Assembly: GCA_038230515.1 (NCBI GenBank) | Contig: JBBRND010000045.1 | Span: 1-26,791, forward strand | Reading direction: 5' to 3' | Length of the DNA stretch: 26,791 nucleotides | Source: JAPLDB01 sp038230515 | Lineage (GTDB): Bacteria > Bacteroidota > Bacteroidia > AKYH767-A > 2013-40CM-41-45 | Shown: piece after piece, positions 15,217 to 23,502 of the stretch | How positions within the stretch are numbered: the stretch's first letter is position 1 | How the letters are laid out: each line of letters starts with the position of its first letter | Notes under the pieces: model-generated | Told to the model about the DNA's origin: nothing | Seen by the model: the letters and a program-made list of their open reading frames with translations, nothing else | Databases searched by the model: none | Program-made: the position numbers and the translations under genes

Positions 15217-16647
15217 ATGAAATTATCCATACCACAAACAGAAAGAGAAAGTATTCTAAGCGACCTCAAAGTTGCAAACCTTGCCTTTCAGAAAATTTAT
15301 CCAGGAGACAGGCCAGATCGACAGCCAGTGCATACCGTTTATGGAGGAGCAAATCTATTCTCGCATGATACTGCAGGGAAGATGTCGAAAGTGGCTGTAA
15401 AAAATCTTATCACCTATGCTCCGAACTTTGTTACGCTTGCCAAAGTTCTTTCACTCACAGGACATCAGCATCTCCCCTCCTCTGAAAAAGATATTGCTTC
15501 CCTCACTTCCACTCTTGATAAAATGAATGAGGGTGAGCGCAGAAAACATTATGCCTGGCTCGCTTATTCTGTTTATAATAAAGTTTTTCAGAAATTAAAA
15601 CAGGAAGCCATTGAAGATTTCAGAATTGATTTTGAAGACGGCTTCGGAAATCGCCCCGATGAAGAAGAAGATGCTACGGCAGTGCAGGCAGCGAATGAAG
15701 TAGCAACAGGAATGAAAAACAATTCATTGCCCCCTTTCATAGGCATACGCATTAAGCCATTCACTGAAGATTTAAAACTAAGAGGAGTTCGTTCGCTGGA
15801 CATTTTCCTCACCACGCTTTTTGAAAAGACAAACGGAAAATTGCCCGACAACTTTGTTGTCATGCTTCCGAAGGTGACAATCCCGCAGCAAATAGAAGCA
15901 CTCGTAAAATTATTTGAGATTATCGAGAAACAAAACAAACTTCCGGAAGGAACTTTGAAAATGGAGATGATGGTGGAAGCAACACAAGCCGTGATGGATG
16001 ACGATGGGAAAAACCCATTGTTGCAATTTATCCATGCCGGGAAAGGCCGCTGCATCGCTGCTCACTTCGGAACGTATGATTACACGGCTTCGTGTAACAT
16101 CATAGCAAAATACCAAACGATGGGACATCCGGTTTGCGACTTTGCACATCACATGACGCGCGTGGCGCTTGGCGGAACAGGAATTATGCTGAGTGATGGC
16201 GCTACAAATGTGATGCCCGTTGGTCCGCATCGTGGAGAAAACCTCACACCCGAGCAGGAAAAAGAAAATCGCGAGGTGGTTCATAAAGCATGGAAGCTGG
16301 CATATGATCATACGATGCATTCGCTTATCAATGGCTTCTACCAGGGATGGGATTTAAATCCTGCGCAACTACCGATGCGCTATGCGGCTACCTACACTTT
16401 CTTTTTGGAAAGCTATGAAGATGCTGCGGTGCGCCTCAGACATTTTGTTGATCGTTCAGCCCAGGCAACCTTGAGCGGAGACATTTTTGATGATGCAGCT
16501 ACAGGTCAGGGCTTACTGAATTATTTTTTGAAAGCGCTGAACTGCGGAGCAATTTCAGAAGAAGAAGCACTCGCAACAGGACTCACGCTTGATGAAATAA
16601 GAAGCCGTTCGTTTTACAAAATACTTTCCGGCAGACGGAAGAAATGA
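15217..16647 (+). CDS. DUF6986 aldolase/citrate-lyase-like protein (HpcH/HpaI superfamily), candidate glyoxylate-using enzyme
   Basis: The 476-residue protein matches the pattern I know for the DUF6986 family of actinobacteria and Bacteroidota, sometimes labelled 'phosphoenolpyruvate kinase' without good reason: IYPGDRPDRQPVHTVYGG (27-44), FRIDFEDGFGNRPDEEED (135-152), IGIRIKP (175-181), LDIFLTTL, LPKVTIPQQI, FGTYDYTASC (284-293), SDGATNVMPVGP (326-337) and FYQGWDLNPAQLPMRY (374-389). The fold assignment is HpcH/HpaI aldolase/citrate lyase; Glu254 (MMVEAT) and Asp288 (TYDY) are candidate Mg ligands as in malyl-CoA lyases. The reaction is not established. Its place between the ureide genes and puuD suggests it acts on glyoxylate or ureidoglycolate. 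The frame opens at 15184, but the Met at 15217 avoids overlapping the helicase and fits the family start. Confidence 0.85.
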   Translation: MKLSIPQTERESILSDLKVANLAFQKIYPGDRPDRQPVHTVYGGANLFSHDTAGKMSKVAVKNLITYAPNFVTLAKVLSLTGHQHLPSSEKDIASLTSTLDKMNEGERRKHYAWLAYSVYNKVFQKLKQEAIEDFRIDFEDGFGNRPDEEEDATAVQAANEVATGMKNNSLPPFIGIRIKPFTEDLKLRGVRSLDIFLTTLFEKTNGKLPDNFVVMLPKVTIPQQIEALVKLFEIIEKQNKLPEGTLKMEMMVEATQAVMDDDGKNPLLQFIHAGKGRCIAAHFGTYDYTASCNIIAKYQTMGHPVCDFAHHMTRVALGGTGIMLSDGATNVMPVGPHRGENLTPEQEKENREVVHKAWKLAYDHTMHSLINGFYQGWDLNPAQLPMRYAATYTFFLESYEDAAVRLRHFVDRSAQATLSGDIFDDAATGQGLLNYFLKALNCGAISEEEALATGLTLDEIRSRSFYKILSGRRKK

Positions 16648-16684
16648 TTGCCACTAATTTCACGAATTAATACGAAGATATGAA

Positions 16685-18106
16685 ATGAAGTTCGATGCTT
16701 TTGATATTTTTTTCTCAATTCTCATCGCAATACTTTTTCTCACGTCCATTATTCTTTCTTATGTATTGTCGGCATTGAAAATTTCTTTTGATGAAAACGA
16801 AATTTCGGAAGAGCTGAAGGAATCAACGCAAGAGATTCATCTTTTCAGAAAAGGAATCTCAATCGCCTTTATTTCTTCTATCCTGATCTATGCGCTGTAT
16901 CGCATTGCGCTGAAAACAGGGCTTGAATCTCACATTATGGAATGGCTGAACCTTACGATACGCTGGGCGCACGTAGTTCTAGGAATTGCATGGATTGGCG
17001 CTTCGTTCTATTTTATTTTTTTAGAAAACAGTTTGAACAGGACAGAAAATCTCAGGGATGAATTGGCGGGAAATCTCTGGGCAATACATGGCGGTGGATT
17101 TTATTATGTAGAGAAATACAAATCAGCTCCTCCAGTTCTTCCAAAACATTTGCACTGGTTTAAGTACGAAGCATATTTCACATGGCTCACAGGTTTTCTT
17201 TTGCTCACACTGGTTTATTTCATGAATGCGAAAGCAATGATGATTGACAAATCAGTCCGCGACATAAGTGAATCAACCGCAATTTTAATTGGTCTCTGCA
17301 CATTAATAACAGGCTGGTTGATTTACTATGGTATGTGCAAGACATCGCTATTGCAAAAGAAAAAATTATTTGGATTGATCGGTTTTATCATCGTTGTCTT
17401 AATTTCTTTTTTTCTTTCAAAATTTCTAAGCGGGCGTGCTGCTTTTATTTTAGTCGGTGCATTACTGGGAACCATCATGGCAGGAAATGTTTTCTTCTGC
17501 ATCATTCCTTCGCAGAAAGCATTGGTAGCAGCAGCAAAAGCAAACAAGCCCGTAAATCCCGAACTCGGAAAAATCGCAGGACTTCGCTCACTCCATAATA
17601 ATTACATCACACTTCCCGTAATTTTTGTGATGATCAGTAATCACTTTCCGACTACGTTCGGAAATAATTTTAACTGGGCGGTGCTTGCAGGATTAACACT
17701 GACGAGTGTGGCTGTTCGTCATTATCACAATCTTTATGAAAAAGGGCAACGACCTGTCTGGCTTTTGCCGTTTGCAGCGATTGCACTTATTGCAATAGCA
17801 ATCGTAACTGCACCGACTCCTAAAAAATCTGCAAAAGAGTTGCCACTTGTTTCATTCTCTTCTATTCAACCCATAATTCAAAAGCGATGCGTGAATTGTC
17901 ATTCTGCAAATCCCGTTGATGATGTAAATAAAATCGCACCTAATGGAATCATGTTCGATACTCCCGAAGAAATAAAATCACATGCCGATCGGATTTTAGT
18001 ACGAGCCGTGCAAACTAAAACAATGCCACAGGGAAATAAGACGGAAATGACTGATGAGGAAAGAGAGCAGCTTCGCGTTTGGATAGAACAGGGAGCGAAC
18101 CTTTAA
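16685..18106 (+). CDS. puuD: PuuD-type membrane urate oxidase with C-terminal cytochrome c
   Basis: The 473-residue protein has about nine hydrophobic segments (near 5-29, 57-74, 92-113, 165-183, 198-216, 228-246, 252-275, 303-318, 358-376). It carries the conserved RWAHVVLGIAWIGASFYF (93-110) and GGGFYYVEKY (136-145) blocks. The C-terminal cytochrome c domain binds one heme at C402-V-N-C405-H406, with Met447 (TKTMPQGNKTEMT) as likely axial ligand. Family knowledge: PuuD oxidises urate to 5-hydroxyisourate and passes electrons to the respiratory chain instead of making peroxide as uricase does. It supplies the substrate of UraH. The first roughly 80 residues, with one or two helices, are an extension compared with the core domain. 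It stands 37 bases after the DUF6986 gene, in the same operon. Confidence 0.93.
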   Translation: MKFDAFDIFFSILIAILFLTSIILSYVLSALKISFDENEISEELKESTQEIHLFRKGISIAFISSILIYALYRIALKTGLESHIMEWLNLTIRWAHVVLGIAWIGASFYFIFLENSLNRTENLRDELAGNLWAIHGGGFYYVEKYKSAPPVLPKHLHWFKYEAYFTWLTGFLLLTLVYFMNAKAMMIDKSVRDISESTAILIGLCTLITGWLIYYGMCKTSLLQKKKLFGLIGFIIVVLISFFLSKFLSGRAAFILVGALLGTIMAGNVFFCIIPSQKALVAAAKANKPVNPELGKIAGLRSLHNNYITLPVIFVMISNHFPTTFGNNFNWAVLAGLTLTSVAVRHYHNLYEKGQRPVWLLPFAAIALIAIAIVTAPTPKKSAKELPLVSFSSIQPIIQKRCVNCHSANPVDDVNKIAPNGIMFDTPEEIKSHADRILVRAVQTKTMPQGNKTEMTDEEREQLRVWIEQGANL

Positions 18107-18117
18107 TAAAATTCAAG

Positions 18118-18696
18118 ATGAACAAAACAAGATTAGAAGCATTCAGCGATGGTGTACTCGCTATCATTATCACCATAATGGTTCTCGAATTGAAAATTCC
18201 ACATGACGTAACCTTACATGCGCTCACGGATTTATCGAATGTATTCCTGAGCTATCTACTCAGCTTTGTTTTTATCGGCATTTACTGGGGAAATCACCAC
18301 CATCTTTTACATACCGTACATCATGTAAACAGTAAAATTATCTGGGCAAACATGTTGTTGCTTTTCTTTCTTTCACTGATTCCATTTGCAACTGCCTACA
18401 TGGGAGAAAATCATTTCGCGGAATTGCCGGTTGCTGTATATGCGATTGTTTTGTTCCTGTGCGGTAATGCTTATTTTATTTTACATCAGACGATCATGGC
18501 GCACCATACTCTCAGTACAAATCTGATTGAAGCATTGCAAATGCAAAAGAAGAAAGGTGTTGCATCAACATTTCTCTATCTCACTTCCATATTGACTGCG
18601 TTTTATTACCCGGGAATTTCAGGAGCTATCTTTATACTCGTAGCAATCATGTGGATCGTTCCTGATAAAAATATTGAGAGGGCAATGAAAGAATAA
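18118..18696 (+). CDS. TMEM175-family (DUF1211) cation channel-like membrane protein
   Basis: This is a 192-residue membrane protein with about six hydrophobic helices. It begins TRLEAFSDGVLAIIITIMVL; the FSDG in helix 1 is the TMEM175/DUF1211 signature. A second marker is YWGNHHHLLH. Family knowledge: bacterial members are K+-permeable channels of this length. The reading frame extends upstream to 18079 into puuD, but the ATG at 18118, 11 bases after the puuD stop, fits the family start and gives tight operon spacing. It is convergent with xdhB, with 8 bases between stops. Why a channel travels with urate oxidation is unclear; it could serve charge balance, or just be a passenger. Confidence 0.85.
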   Translation: MNKTRLEAFSDGVLAIIITIMVLELKIPHDVTLHALTDLSNVFLSYLLSFVFIGIYWGNHHHLLHTVHHVNSKIIWANMLLLFFLSLIPFATAYMGENHFAELPVAVYAIVLFLCGNAYFILHQTIMAHHTLSTNLIEALQMQKKKGVASTFLYLTSILTAFYYPGISGAIFILVAIMWIVPDKNIERAMKE

Positions 18697-18704
18697 TTTG
18701 TTGA

Positions 18705-20957
18705 TTACTTTTTCTGATACAAGTTCATCAGAACTTTTTCATGGGTCATCGGTGACTCAAAGGAAATTTTTGCTGACGGGTTAAATGCCTTGATTGCATT
18801 TCGCAATGCGAAGTAGGCACCTATTCCGTACATCAATGGCGGCTCACCGACAGCCTTTGAATTGAAAATGGCAAGATTATTATTTTTTGTTTCGAGAAAA
18901 TGAATCGCAATTTCCTTTGGCGGAGAATAAATATCGGGAACCTTGTAAGTCGAGAGCGCATTTGTTTTAAGTTTTCCCTCCTTATCGTAAATCACTTCTT
19001 CCATTGTCATCCAGCCGATGCCCTGCACAATGCCGCCTTCGCATTGCCCTTTGTCAATAATCGGATTCATACTCTTCCCGAAATCGTGAACCACTTTCAC
19101 TGAGCCAAATTCATAAATACCGCGAAGGCAATCAACCGTTACAGTTACAATTGCCGTTCCGTAAACATGGTATGCAAACGGATGTCCTTTTTCTTTTGTC
19201 AGATCAAAATGAATTTCGGGAGTAGTGTAATGAGAGTGCTCTGATAAAGAGACGCGTTTCAGAAAAGCTGTCATCACTAACTTTCTCCAATCCCAATCAG
19301 ATTTTTTCCCATCCACAAAAACTGATTCATCTTTAAACTCAATTTTTTTAGGAGAAGTTTTTAATTCCTCTGCAGCTACTTTTTTCAAACGTTCAGCAAT
19401 TGAATTGCAAGCCATCAAAGTTGCCTTACCATTTAGATCAGCGGCAGCACTGGCAGCTGTGGGGGAAGTATTAGCAATCCTGAAAGTGTTTGTTGAATTG
19501 ATTCTTATTTTATCAGGAGAAATCGAAAAAACATCGGCAGCCACTTGCAGAATTTTTGTGTTCACCCCCTGCCCCATCTCCACTGCAGCGGTACTAATGT
19601 TTACACTACCGTCAGAATAAACATGCACAAGCGAACGCGCATTATTCATTAGTGTTTTTGTAAACGAGATTCCGAAGCATATCGGCATCAGCGCCATTCC
19701 TTTTTTCAGAAATTTATTCTCAGAATTAAATTTCTCAATTTGTCTTTTCTCTTTCTCTGTGTCATAGAGTTGCTCAGTTTTTGCCCAGCACTCATTTGCT
19801 TCGCTCGCGGCTAATTGCCCATAAGGAAATTCTTCACCCGTGTTTATTAAATTTCTTTTTTGAATTTCGGCAGCATTAACTTTCAATTCTTCCGCTGCTT
19901 TTGCAATTGCGCTTTCAATTACAAACATTCCCTGCGGCCCTCCAAATCCGCGGAAGGCAGTATTAGGTGGGAGATTCGTTCTGCAACTGTAGGCTGTTGC
20001 CGTTACATTCGGAACAAAGTAAGAGTTGGTACAATGAAATAAAGTGCGCTCTAAAACGGCAGGAGATAAATCGGCAGCAGCTCCAGCATTCTGATAAAAC
20101 GTTGCTTCGTACGCAATAATCTTCAACTCTCTATTTAACCCGATTTTAAAATCGGAAGAATAAGGATGCCGTTTCCCTGTCATCCGCATATCTTCCATGC
20201 GATGCAATGCATACTTCACCGGGCGTTTCAAATGATAGGTGGCAAGTGCGCACAAAGTTGCCCACGTATTTGCCTGGTCTTCTTTTCCACCAAAGCCGCC
20301 ACCAATGCGAGTTACATCCACCTCCAACTGATGCATCGGAAGCCCCAACACTTTGCTGCAGGCGCGCTGAACAGCAGTCGGCCCTTGTGTAGAAGAGTAA
20401 ATTTTTATTGTGCCATTCTCAGAAGGAACAGTATAAGCTCCTTGAGTTTCAATATACAAATGTTCCTGTCCATTTGAATCAGCACAACCTTCAAAAACGT
20501 AATCGCATTTTAAAAAAGCAGAAGTTGCATCGCCCAACTTAAAAGTGCGTGGCGGAATAATCAGTTCATTTTTTTCCTTCGCCTCACGGGGATCGGTGAT
20601 TATGTGCAGCGATTCAATTTCAATTTTTATTTTTCTTACAGCAGCGCGCGCAGCCTCTTCTGATTCTGCAACAACAAAAGCAACAGGCATCCCGCAAAAA
20701 TGAACTTGATGATCGGCAAGTAGCGGCTCGTCTTCAATGATCCCACCAATCTGGTTTCTTCCGGGAATATCTTTATATGTAAATACTCTAACGACACCAT
20801 CACACTTCTCCGCCTCACTTATATCAAGACTTTTTATTATTCCATGCGCAACGGGAGAATCAAAACATGCACCGTACAACGTTCCCGCAATAACAGGAAT
20901 ATCATCAAGGTAAATTGATTCACCTCTTGTGTGTGTGTACGAGTCAATGTTTTTCAT
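18705..20957 (-). CDS. xdhB: Xanthine dehydrogenase, molybdenum-binding subunit
   Basis: The 750-residue large subunit belongs to the xanthine oxidase family. Visible motifs are GGGFGGKEDQA (the Glu matching the purine-binding Glu802 of bovine XDH), NTAFRGFGGPQG (the Arg matching Arg880, typical of xanthine-active rather than aldehyde-oxidising enzymes), VEMGQGVNTK, and the catalytic Glu705 in KAVGEPPLMYG. Family knowledge: it hydroxylates hypoxanthine and xanthine to urate in the cytoplasm with the FeS/FAD subunit. The start ATG is preceded immediately by a REP-like palindrome. It is separated from xdhA by a RhuM-Fic gene, unlike the usual adjacent arrangement. It is complete, with no broken motif. 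Confidence 0.95.
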   Translation of the reverse strand: MKNIDSYTHTRGESIYLDDIPVIAGTLYGACFDSPVAHGIIKSLDISEAEKCDGVVRVFTYKDIPGRNQIGGIIEDEPLLADHQVHFCGMPVAFVVAESEEAARAAVRKIKIEIESLHIITDPREAKEKNELIIPPRTFKLGDATSAFLKCDYVFEGCADSNGQEHLYIETQGAYTVPSENGTIKIYSSTQGPTAVQRACSKVLGLPMHQLEVDVTRIGGGFGGKEDQANTWATLCALATYHLKRPVKYALHRMEDMRMTGKRHPYSSDFKIGLNRELKIIAYEATFYQNAGAAADLSPAVLERTLFHCTNSYFVPNVTATAYSCRTNLPPNTAFRGFGGPQGMFVIESAIAKAAEELKVNAAEIQKRNLINTGEEFPYGQLAASEANECWAKTEQLYDTEKEKRQIEKFNSENKFLKKGMALMPICFGISFTKTLMNNARSLVHVYSDGSVNISTAAVEMGQGVNTKILQVAADVFSISPDKIRINSTNTFRIANTSPTAASAAADLNGKATLMACNSIAERLKKVAAEELKTSPKKIEFKDESVFVDGKKSDWDWRKLVMTAFLKRVSLSEHSHYTTPEIHFDLTKEKGHPFAYHVYGTAIVTVTVDCLRGIYEFGSVKVVHDFGKSMNPIIDKGQCEGGIVQGIGWMTMEEVIYDKEGKLKTNALSTYKVPDIYSPPKEIAIHFLETKNNNLAIFNSKAVGEPPLMYGIGAYFALRNAIKAFNPSAKISFESPMTHEKVLMNLYQKK

Positions 20958-20960
20958 CAG

Positions 20961-20980
20961 CCCCCTAACCCCAAAGGGGG
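20961..20980. repeat. REP-like palindrome in the leader of xdhB
   Basis: CCCCC (20961-20965) pairs with GGGGG (20976-20980), with an alternative CCCC-AAA-GGGG hairpin inside. It begins three bases before the xdhB start codon, read on the minus strand, and fills most of the 29-base gap after the RhuM-Fic gene. A hairpin there could mask the ribosome entry site of xdhB. Confidence 0.6.
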
Positions 20981-20986
20981 AATTTA

Positions 20987-21958
20987 CTATTGGTTAATTA
21001 AATTCATAATTAATTTTATCATCAATTCCTTGTCATTGGGATTACTTTGCGCCACGAGCAATGCCAACGCTACCAAGGCACTTTCATTTATTTTTACATT
21101 TCCTGTTTTTGAAACAAGGTGTTTGTTCTTATCAAGAAACCAAACAAACATAAATGCACCGATGCGTTTATTGCCGTCTGTGAATGGATGATTTTTTATT
21201 ACAAAATATAAAAGATGAGCTGCCTGTTCCTCAATACTCGGATATAAATATTCTCCTCCAAACGATTGAATAATGTTACCGAGAATTCCTTTAAAGCTAT
21301 CATCTTTTTGATTTCCGAAAAGGGCAGATGCTTCCTTTTTTCTGACAAGAGTTTTCTTTACCTTTTCAATAGCTGCAACAGCCTCGCTATATTTAATTTC
21401 GTAAGTGATATTTTTATTCAGACCCTCTGCCTCCAATGATTGAGAATCGTATTTACTAAGAACCACCAACGAACGGGTGTAGTTTGAAATTATTTCAAGC
21501 AGTCCCTTGGCTTCAGTAAGATTCAAATCTTCGGTCTTTCTCCCTTCACTTATAAACTGAATCGTCTTCTGAAGTTGCTCTAATCGTTTTTGATTGATAG
21601 AATATCCCTGAACCAAATATTCTTTTAGTCGTTGAGTTGCCCAAATTCTGAATTGAGTACCGCGTTTAGATTTTACTCTGTAACCGACAGAAATAATTAC
21701 ATCAAGGTTATAAAATTCAATTACTCGGCTAACTCGCTTGCTGCCCTCCTTTTGAACTGTCAAGGATTCCTTGACAGTTCCTTTTCTTGCTAATTCTCCT
21801 TCCTTAAAAAGGTTATTAATATGCAAGCTGATATTTTGCTTTGTTTGCTTAAACAATGATGTCATCTGCAACTGCGAAAGCCATACAGTTTCATCATCAA
21901 ACTGAACTTCAATTTGAGTTTCACCATCTTTAGTTTTAAAAATTTCAACCTGATTCAT
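20987..21958 (-). CDS. RhuM-type N-domain fused to Fic/Doc domain
   Basis: The 323-residue protein has an N-terminal RhuM-like (virulence RhuM) region, about 1-115, with VWLSQLQMTSLF, ISLHINNLF and YNLDVIISVGYRVKSKRGTQ, then a helical linker. The C-terminal Fic/Doc domain carries HPFTDGNKRIGAF at 257-269 (core HPFxDGNxR). The last Arg of AMPylating Fic motifs is replaced, so the motif is closer to Doc (GNKR). Family knowledge: Fic enzymes AMPylate, and Doc phosphorylates, targets; RhuM-Fic fusions are common in Bacteroidota with unknown target. No separate antitoxin is visible beside it. A TTG start at 21985 would overlap xdhA; the ATG at 21958 fits the family. It lies between the xanthine dehydrogenase genes on the same strand. 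Confidence 0.88.
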   Translation of the reverse strand: MNQVEIFKTKDGETQIEVQFDDETVWLSQLQMTSLFKQTKQNISLHINNLFKEGELARKGTVKESLTVQKEGSKRVSRVIEFYNLDVIISVGYRVKSKRGTQFRIWATQRLKEYLVQGYSINQKRLEQLQKTIQFISEGRKTEDLNLTEAKGLLEIISNYTRSLVVLSKYDSQSLEAEGLNKNITYEIKYSEAVAAIEKVKKTLVRKKEASALFGNQKDDSFKGILGNIIQSFGGEYLYPSIEEQAAHLLYFVIKNHPFTDGNKRIGAFMFVWFLDKNKHLVSKTGNVKINESALVALALLVAQSNPNDKELMIKLIMNLINQ

Positions 21959-21968
21959 CTTAAAACTA

Positions 21969-23384
21969 TTATTCAAAAATTTCAATAAAGTGCGCCTTTA
22001 TTAGTTGAGCAAGCAATAACCTTTTGTACTCCTCACTCCCCCTTGCATCACTGATGGGAGAGATTTCAGTTTGCGCAATCCGAATTGCTTCTTCAATAAT
22101 TTCCCCTGAAACTATTTTACCCGAAAGAAATGCAGATGCTTTTGTAAGAAGCATCGGGATCGGCCCAACTCCTCCAGCTGAAATGCTTGCTTCTAAAACT
22201 TTATTCCCATCAATGGTAATTTTCATCGAAGTATTGACACTTGCAATATCAAGGTGTGTGCGCTTACTAACTTTCTCAAAATTAAATTTTGAATTTGCAG
22301 AGGGCAATTCAAAATAAATTTTCTCAATAAATTCTTCGGGCTTCTTATCAAGCACTTTATATGCTTTGTAAAATTTGCGAAGAGGAACTTCCCGCTTGCT
22401 GTCACCGTCTGACAAAATCAGAACTGCATTAAGCGCAAGAAAAAAAACAGTGAAGTCACCAATGGGAGATGCGTTTACAAAATTCCCTGCAAGTGTTGCC
22501 ATATTCCTGATTGGTGTTGAGGAAACCAACTTTGCATATTTTGAGAATTCAGGAAAGAATTGAGAAATAATTGTTGACTCACACAATTCAGTCACAGTTG
22601 TTGACGCACCCATCACACAACGGTTTCCTTCCTTTGAAATCCTCTTCAAAGAATTATCATCAAAGAGAAACTTAATACCTGCATGAGTCATGGCATCATG
22701 CTTCTGAACGTACAAATCTGTTCCTCCACCCAATTTAGTGATTGATTGATCGGTTGATTGAGTAATTGGTAAAGCAGCTGCGTTCGCGTTAAGAGATTGT
22801 AATCTCCTCTCAATTGAAGAAAAATATTTCGGAAGGATATTTTCTTTAGAAACAAATTCTGAAGCAACGTTTACCTTTTTATCGGAAAGAAGATCATTCA
22901 CTTTTATTGCCGCTCGCTCAATAGATTTGTATCCGGTACAACGGCAAATATTTCCATCAATACATGCAATGGCATTTTCCTCCGTTGCTTCTTTATCGCT
23001 TAAACAATGACCAGCAAGAGACATTACAAAACCGGGAGTACAAAAGCCGCATTGCGTTGCGCCTTCATCACTAATTGCCTGCTGAATAGGGTTCAGTTCT
23101 TTTTCAAAATTTATCCCTTCGATCGTTACAATGTGTTTGCCGTTTGCATTTCCGATCGGCATCAGGCAGGATGTAACGGAACGGTAGCTCAATCTCCCCT
23201 CTCCATTGGGAGAGGAGTTCGGAGTGAAGCTTCCAACCAAAACTGTGCAAGCACCGCAGTCACCTTCGCGACAACCGATTTTCGTTCCCTTTAAGTTTTG
23301 ATGATAGCGAACAAAATCAAGCACCACCATTCCGGGTGGAAGATCGGTTTTGATTTCTTTTTCGTTCAGGATAAAATGAATCAA
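21969..23384 (-). CDS. xdhA: Xanthine dehydrogenase, fused 2Fe-2S / FAD subunit
   Basis: The 471-residue protein has an N-terminal [2Fe-2S] ferredoxin domain (Cys38, Cys43, Cys46 in CREGDCGAC; Cys73 in TSC). A second [2Fe-2S] domain follows (Cys112, Cys115 in QCGFC; Cys147, Cys149 in CRC). A FAD-binding domain starts near 217 (KLGGGTDLYVQ), with the TTPI-type loop seen as SSTPIRNMATLAGN. It passes electrons from the Mo subunit to NAD. The start codon is TTG at 23384; the in-frame codons before it offer no ATG, and the next residues IHFILN match the family start. Residues about 56-66 (NSSPNGEGRLS) come from an inserted REP-like palindrome between Cys46 and Cys73, and the linker near 205-216 (PITQSTDQSITK) from short repeats. 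Confidence 0.93.
   Translation of the reverse strand: MIHFILNEKEIKTDLPPGMVVLDFVRYHQNLKGTKIGCREGDCGACTVLVGSFTPNSSPNGEGRLSYRSVTSCLMPIGNANGKHIVTIEGINFEKELNPIQQAISDEGATQCGFCTPGFVMSLAGHCLSDKEATEENAIACIDGNICRCTGYKSIERAAIKVNDLLSDKKVNVASEFVSKENILPKYFSSIERRLQSLNANAAALPITQSTDQSITKLGGGTDLYVQKHDAMTHAGIKFLFDDNSLKRISKEGNRCVMGASTTVTELCESTIISQFFPEFSKYAKLVSSTPIRNMATLAGNFVNASPIGDFTVFFLALNAVLILSDGDSKREVPLRKFYKAYKVLDKKPEEFIEKIYFELPSANSKFNFEKVSKRTHLDIASVNTSMKITIDGNKVLEASISAGGVGPIPMLLTKASAFLSGKIVSGEIIEEAIRIAQTEISPISDARGSEEYKRLLLAQLIKAHFIEIFE
23198..23215. repeat. REP-like palindrome inserted in the first FeS domain of xdhA
   Basis: CCTCTCC (23198-23204), ATTG, GGAGAGG (23209-23215): a perfect 7-bp stem. Read in frame on the minus strand it gives SSPNGEGR, a loop of roughly 7-8 extra residues compared with the usual distance between the third and fourth cluster cysteines. 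Confidence 0.6.
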
Positions 23385-23502
23385 AGCATTTTTCTTTGTG
23401 CGGTAAATATACGATGCAAGCTTTACTGTTTGAGTGTGCAGTTTGCTCCCAACTACGAGACTCCCGAAGGTATTTGAGTTTGACGAAAAAGTAAAATAAA
23501 TT

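Noticed and set aside
15217..16647. Calling this gene malate synthase or phosphoenolpyruvate kinase
   Set aside because: The motifs are those of DUF6986. Malate synthase A/G signatures are absent, and the 'kinase' label of some databases has no visible nucleotide-binding motif behind it.
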